DNA from: Clostridium sp.
GTDB taxonomy: Bacteria > Bacillota > Clostridia > Clostridiales > Clostridiaceae
Length of the DNA: 8,006 bases
Direction of reading: 5' to 3'
NCBI GenBank assembly: GCA_012511315.1
Contig: JAAZGI010000478.1
Coordinates: 1-8,006 of the forward strand
Under the pieces are notes generated by a model, which made no database searches, was not told where the DNA came from, and worked only from the letters and a program-made list of their open reading frames with translations. Below are positions 6,436 through 8,006 of this stretch, piece by piece. A program made the translations under genes and the position numbers. The number at the start of each line of letters is the position of its first letter. The stretch's first letter is position 1.

Positions 6436-7245
6436 ATGTTAATAAATTTAAATGAGGCATTTAAACGTCAGGATAAACTGGTGGCTTTTAATATTTACAA
6501 TACAGAGACCTTAGCAGCTGTTTTAGAGGCTGCAGAAGAGGAAGATAGGGCAGTGATTGTATCCTTCGGTGAAAGCTACATCTTGCAGGTACCCATGGCT
6601 GTAATAGCTGCCATGGTAAAAGCCTACTCTGAGCTCATTGATGTGCCGGTTGTTCTTCATTTAGATCATTCAACTGAGATTAGTACGATTAAACAGGCCA
6701 TTGACCTAGGCTTTACATCCGTGATGTATGATGGATCCAAACTGCCAATGGATGAAAACATTAAAAATACTAAAAAAGTAGTGGAATTGGCTAAAAAACG
6801 TGGTGTATCGGTGGAAGCTGAGTTAGGCTATCTGAACGAAGAAGATGGCAGCAATGAAGTAGAAATCGTTTATACCACGGTAGAGGACGCCTCTCGCTTT
6901 ATCAATGAAACAAAAGTGGATGCTCTAGCCATAGCGGTAGGCAACGCCCATGGTTTGTACAAAAGTAAGCCAGTTATTAACCTAATGCGAATTGAAGAAA
7001 TTCACCATGAGACAAAAACACCTTTGGTGCTTCATGGCAGTTCAGGCATTACAAAAGAAATCCTAAATAAAGCTTTTAATGTTGGAATTCGAAAAATCAA
7101 TGTGAATACGGAGTTGGCTCTGGCCGGAAGTAAGGCAGCTTTTGAATATATTAAAGACTACGGTGAAGGCGCAAGATTTGAGAATGTTATGGTTCAAGCT
7201 AAAGAAGAAATGAAGAAAGTGGCCAAAACATTTTTAAAAATCTAA
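6436..7245 (+). CDS. Class II (zinc) ketose-bisphosphate aldolase family protein, GatY/Fba-like
   Basis: This is a cytosolic metal-dependent aldolase of 269 residues, slightly shorter than GatY/KbaY (about 285). The start at 6436 follows AAGGGGG (6425-6431), which overlaps the kinase stop codon. Active-site residues are intact: VVLHLDH (72-78) with catalytic Asp77 and zinc ligand His78, VMYDGSKLPMDENI (96-109), VEAELG (126-131) with Glu129, GNAHGLY with His172, and LVLHGSSGI with His200. The phosphate-binding KINVNTEL (220-227) is also present. The usual glycine-rich loop after ELG is altered to YLNEEDGSNE. The family cleaves ketose 1-phosphates or bisphosphates to dihydroxyacetone phosphate and an aldehyde. 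In this operon the aldehyde could be tartronate semialdehyde, which would feed the reductase encoded two genes upstream. The true substrate is not determined; plain fructose bisphosphate aldolase is less likely given the neighbours. Confidence 0.92.
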   Translation: MLINLNEAFKRQDKLVAFNIYNTETLAAVLEAAEEEDRAVIVSFGESYILQVPMAVIAAMVKAYSELIDVPVVLHLDHSTEISTIKQAIDLGFTSVMYDGSKLPMDENIKNTKKVVELAKKRGVSVEAELGYLNEEDGSNEVEIVYTTVEDASRFINETKVDALAIAVGNAHGLYKSKPVINLMRIEEIHHETKTPLVLHGSSGITKEILNKAFNVGIRKINVNTELALAGSKAAFEYIKDYGEGARFENVMVQAKEEMKKVAKTFLKI

Positions 7246-7307
7246 GAGCATATAAAAGAAAAGAACTATGACCTCACTGAAACTAAAGCTAAGTTGTTCA
7301 AGTGGTT

Positions 7308-7348
7308 GCCTAAAGTCTTAAACATTAATTATAGGCCGAAGTTTTTTT
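7308..7348 (+). terminator. Weak terminator candidate after the aldolase gene
   Basis: GCCTA (7308-7312) pairs with TAGGC (7332-7336). An A-A mismatch and three more pairs extend the stem inward, and seven T follow at 7342-7348. The stem is short and five bases separate it from the T-run, so efficiency would be low at best. Confidence 0.3.
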
Positions 7349-7441
7349 GATATGGTGAATAAAATTAAGTTAGATACAAATTTAAAAATAGTGCGAAATC
7401 GTAAAGAATAGTAAGATATAAGAACCACGATTGAAAAGAGC

Positions 7442-7495
7442 AAAAGTGCATCAGATTTTAAAGCCAACATCTGGTGCTCTTTTGATGATCTTTTT
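7442..7495 (+). terminator. Intrinsic terminator of the acid-sugar operon
   Basis: AAAAGTGCATCAGAT (7442-7456) pairs with ATCTGGTGCTCTTTT (7469-7483) over 15 positions with one T-T mismatch and one G-T wobble, around a 12-nt loop. The descending arm ends in TTTT, and a second T-run occurs at 7491-7495. A-rich sequence on the left suggests it can act in both directions. It lies about 200 bases beyond the aldolase stop codon and before the next gene. Confidence 0.7.
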
Positions 7496-7572
7496 GACCA
7501 GCTCGATCTACTATTAGTTGGGGCGTTTGGAAACGAGGAACGTTATTAAACATAAAAAATTGAAGATAGCTC

Positions 7573-7611
7573 TGATATCTTATTGGCTGGGATGATATCA
7601 TATGGATATCA
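7573..7611. promoter_or_regulatory. TGATATC repeats, possible operator of the transporter gene
   Basis: TGATATC occurs at 7573-7579 and 7593-7599, and its reverse complement GATATCA at 7605-7611. The last two form a perfect inverted repeat with 7-bp arms around a 5-nt centre (ATATG), and the first two are 20 bp apart, about two helical turns. The position, 80 to 120 bases before the transporter start, suits a regulator site. The regulator is not recognised. Confidence 0.4.
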
Positions 7612-7631
7612 GTCATTAATTTATTAAGAGC

Positions 7632-7651
7632 TAAGGGGTTTAAAGGGGTTT
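7632..7651. repeat. Tandem 10-bp repeat upstream of the transporter gene
   Basis: TAAGGGGTTT (7632-7641) and AAAGGGGTTT (7642-7651) are adjacent and differ at one base. Both copies resemble ribosome binding sites but neither stands at ideal spacing from an ATG. This is probably a small duplication. Confidence 0.6.
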
Positions 7652-7691
7652 GGACAGCATGGAATCTTCTTTAGCTTATAGGGGAAGTAGT

Positions 7692-8006
7692 ATGTTTTAT
7701 TTAGTTTTAGCAATTATATGTAGTTCAGCCATTGCTCTTATTTTCAAGTATTCAGAAAGCTCTAACACAAACCGATACGTAATCACCAGTGCCAATTACT
7801 TTATTGCCTTTACGATGAGTCTTTTTATGGTTTTTTCGAAAGGTATGTTGTCAGGTATTACTCACGAGATTCCATTCGCAGAGGAGTTTAAGTTAATATC
7901 TAATCATAATGCCTACATCCTATCCCCTTACTCAAGTATTATTTGGGGATTAATTGTGGGAGGCATTTCAGGGTCATTCTTTTTTCTCTCTTTTATATAC
8001 TATCAA
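7692..8006 (+). CDS. EamA/DMT-type membrane transporter, N-terminal part (3' truncated by window)
   Basis: An open frame of 105 codons runs from ATG 7692 to the window edge without a stop. AGGGG at 7680-7684 lies seven bases upstream, and the protein then starts directly with a membrane segment. An in-frame ATG at 7659 would add 11 hydrophilic residues and has a less well-placed GGGG, so it is less likely. Hydrophobic segments are seen at about residues 2-18 (FYLVLAIICSSAIALIF), 32-50 and 84-104 (IIWGLIVGGISGSFFFLSF), with a basic or polar loop after the first. This arrangement, with KYSE after the first segment and N-R-Y-V-ITSANY before the second, resembles the drug/metabolite transporter superfamily, usually 10 segments and about 300 residues. 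The substrate is unknown. It follows the operon's terminator and is probably transcribed separately. Confidence 0.78.
   Translation, partial: MFYLVLAIICSSAIALIFKYSESSNTNRYVITSANYFIAFTMSLFMVFSKGMLSGITHEIPFAEEFKLISNHNAYILSPYSSIIWGLIVGGISGSFFFLSFIYYQ

Larger units (their letters stand above)
7246..7691. other. Spacer between aldolase gene and transporter gene
   Basis: About 450 bases without a recognisable gene. It contains a weak terminator candidate (7308-7348), a stronger terminator (7442-7495), a short perfect palindrome CGTTT-GG-AAACG (7524-7535), repeated TGATATC words (7573-7611) and a tandem 10-mer (7632-7651). I could not identify a convincing promoter for the transporter gene. Confidence 0.6.

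Noticed and set aside
7268..7321. Short frame of 17 codons after the aldolase gene
   Set aside because: Too short, without a ribosome binding site, and of no recognisable sequence.
7347..7376. TTGATA with TAGATA at 18-base spacing as a promoter for the transporter gene
   Set aside because: The -10 match is poor (three of six) and the strong terminator at 7442-7495 would lie between it and the gene.
7528..7541. TGGAAACGAGGAAC as a second cre site
   Set aside because: It fails the cre consensus at several fixed positions, including the third base and the right half (T and terminal CA).

Overview
The window looks like a chromosomal segment of a low-GC Gram-positive bacterium, most likely in the Bacillus group. 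The reasons are the AT-rich spacers, strong AGGAGG-type ribosome binding sites, a sigma-A style TTGACA promoter, and a perfect match to the Gram-positive CcpA/cre consensus. All genes lie on the + strand. I see no mobile element, CRISPR array, tRNA or rRNA.

Layout. 1-303 is the 3' end of formate-tetrahydrofolate ligase (fhs), closed by a bidirectional hairpin terminator at 366-399. 400-1138 is a long spacer without a convincing gene but with several inverted and direct repeats. 1139-1167 is a promoter whose -35 box is overlapped by a cre site. From 1209 to 7245 runs a six-gene operon: DeoR-family regulator, GntP-family carboxylate permease, Asp/Glu-racemase-superfamily protein, GarR-like tartronate semialdehyde reductase, DUF1537 acid-sugar kinase, and class II (FBA/GatY-type) aldolase. 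The last four genes are nearly touching (gaps of 1, 0 and 9 nt). 7246-7691 is a spacer with one good and one weak terminator candidate and more repeats. 7692-8006 is the 5' part of an EamA/DMT-type membrane transporter cut by the window edge.

How the operon may work. It resembles the Escherichia coli ygbI-ygbJKLM-ygbN layout for four-carbon acid sugars (DeoR, HIBADH-family dehydrogenase, DUF1537 kinase, decarboxylase, isomerase, GntP permease). Here the OtnC-type decarboxylase and OtnI-type isomerase are absent. A DHAP-type class II aldolase and a racemase-like protein stand in their place, and the dehydrogenase looks like GarR rather than YgbJ/LtnD. A chemically coherent reading, offered as inference, is this: a keto sugar acid enters through the GntP permease, is phosphorylated by the DUF1537 kinase on its terminal hydroxyl, is split by the aldolase into dihydroxyacetone phosphate and tartronate semialdehyde, and the latter is reduced to glycerate by the GarR-like enzyme. 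The racemase-like protein would adjust stereochemistry or isomerise an intermediate. This would be a variant acid-sugar pathway and is the most interesting content of the window.
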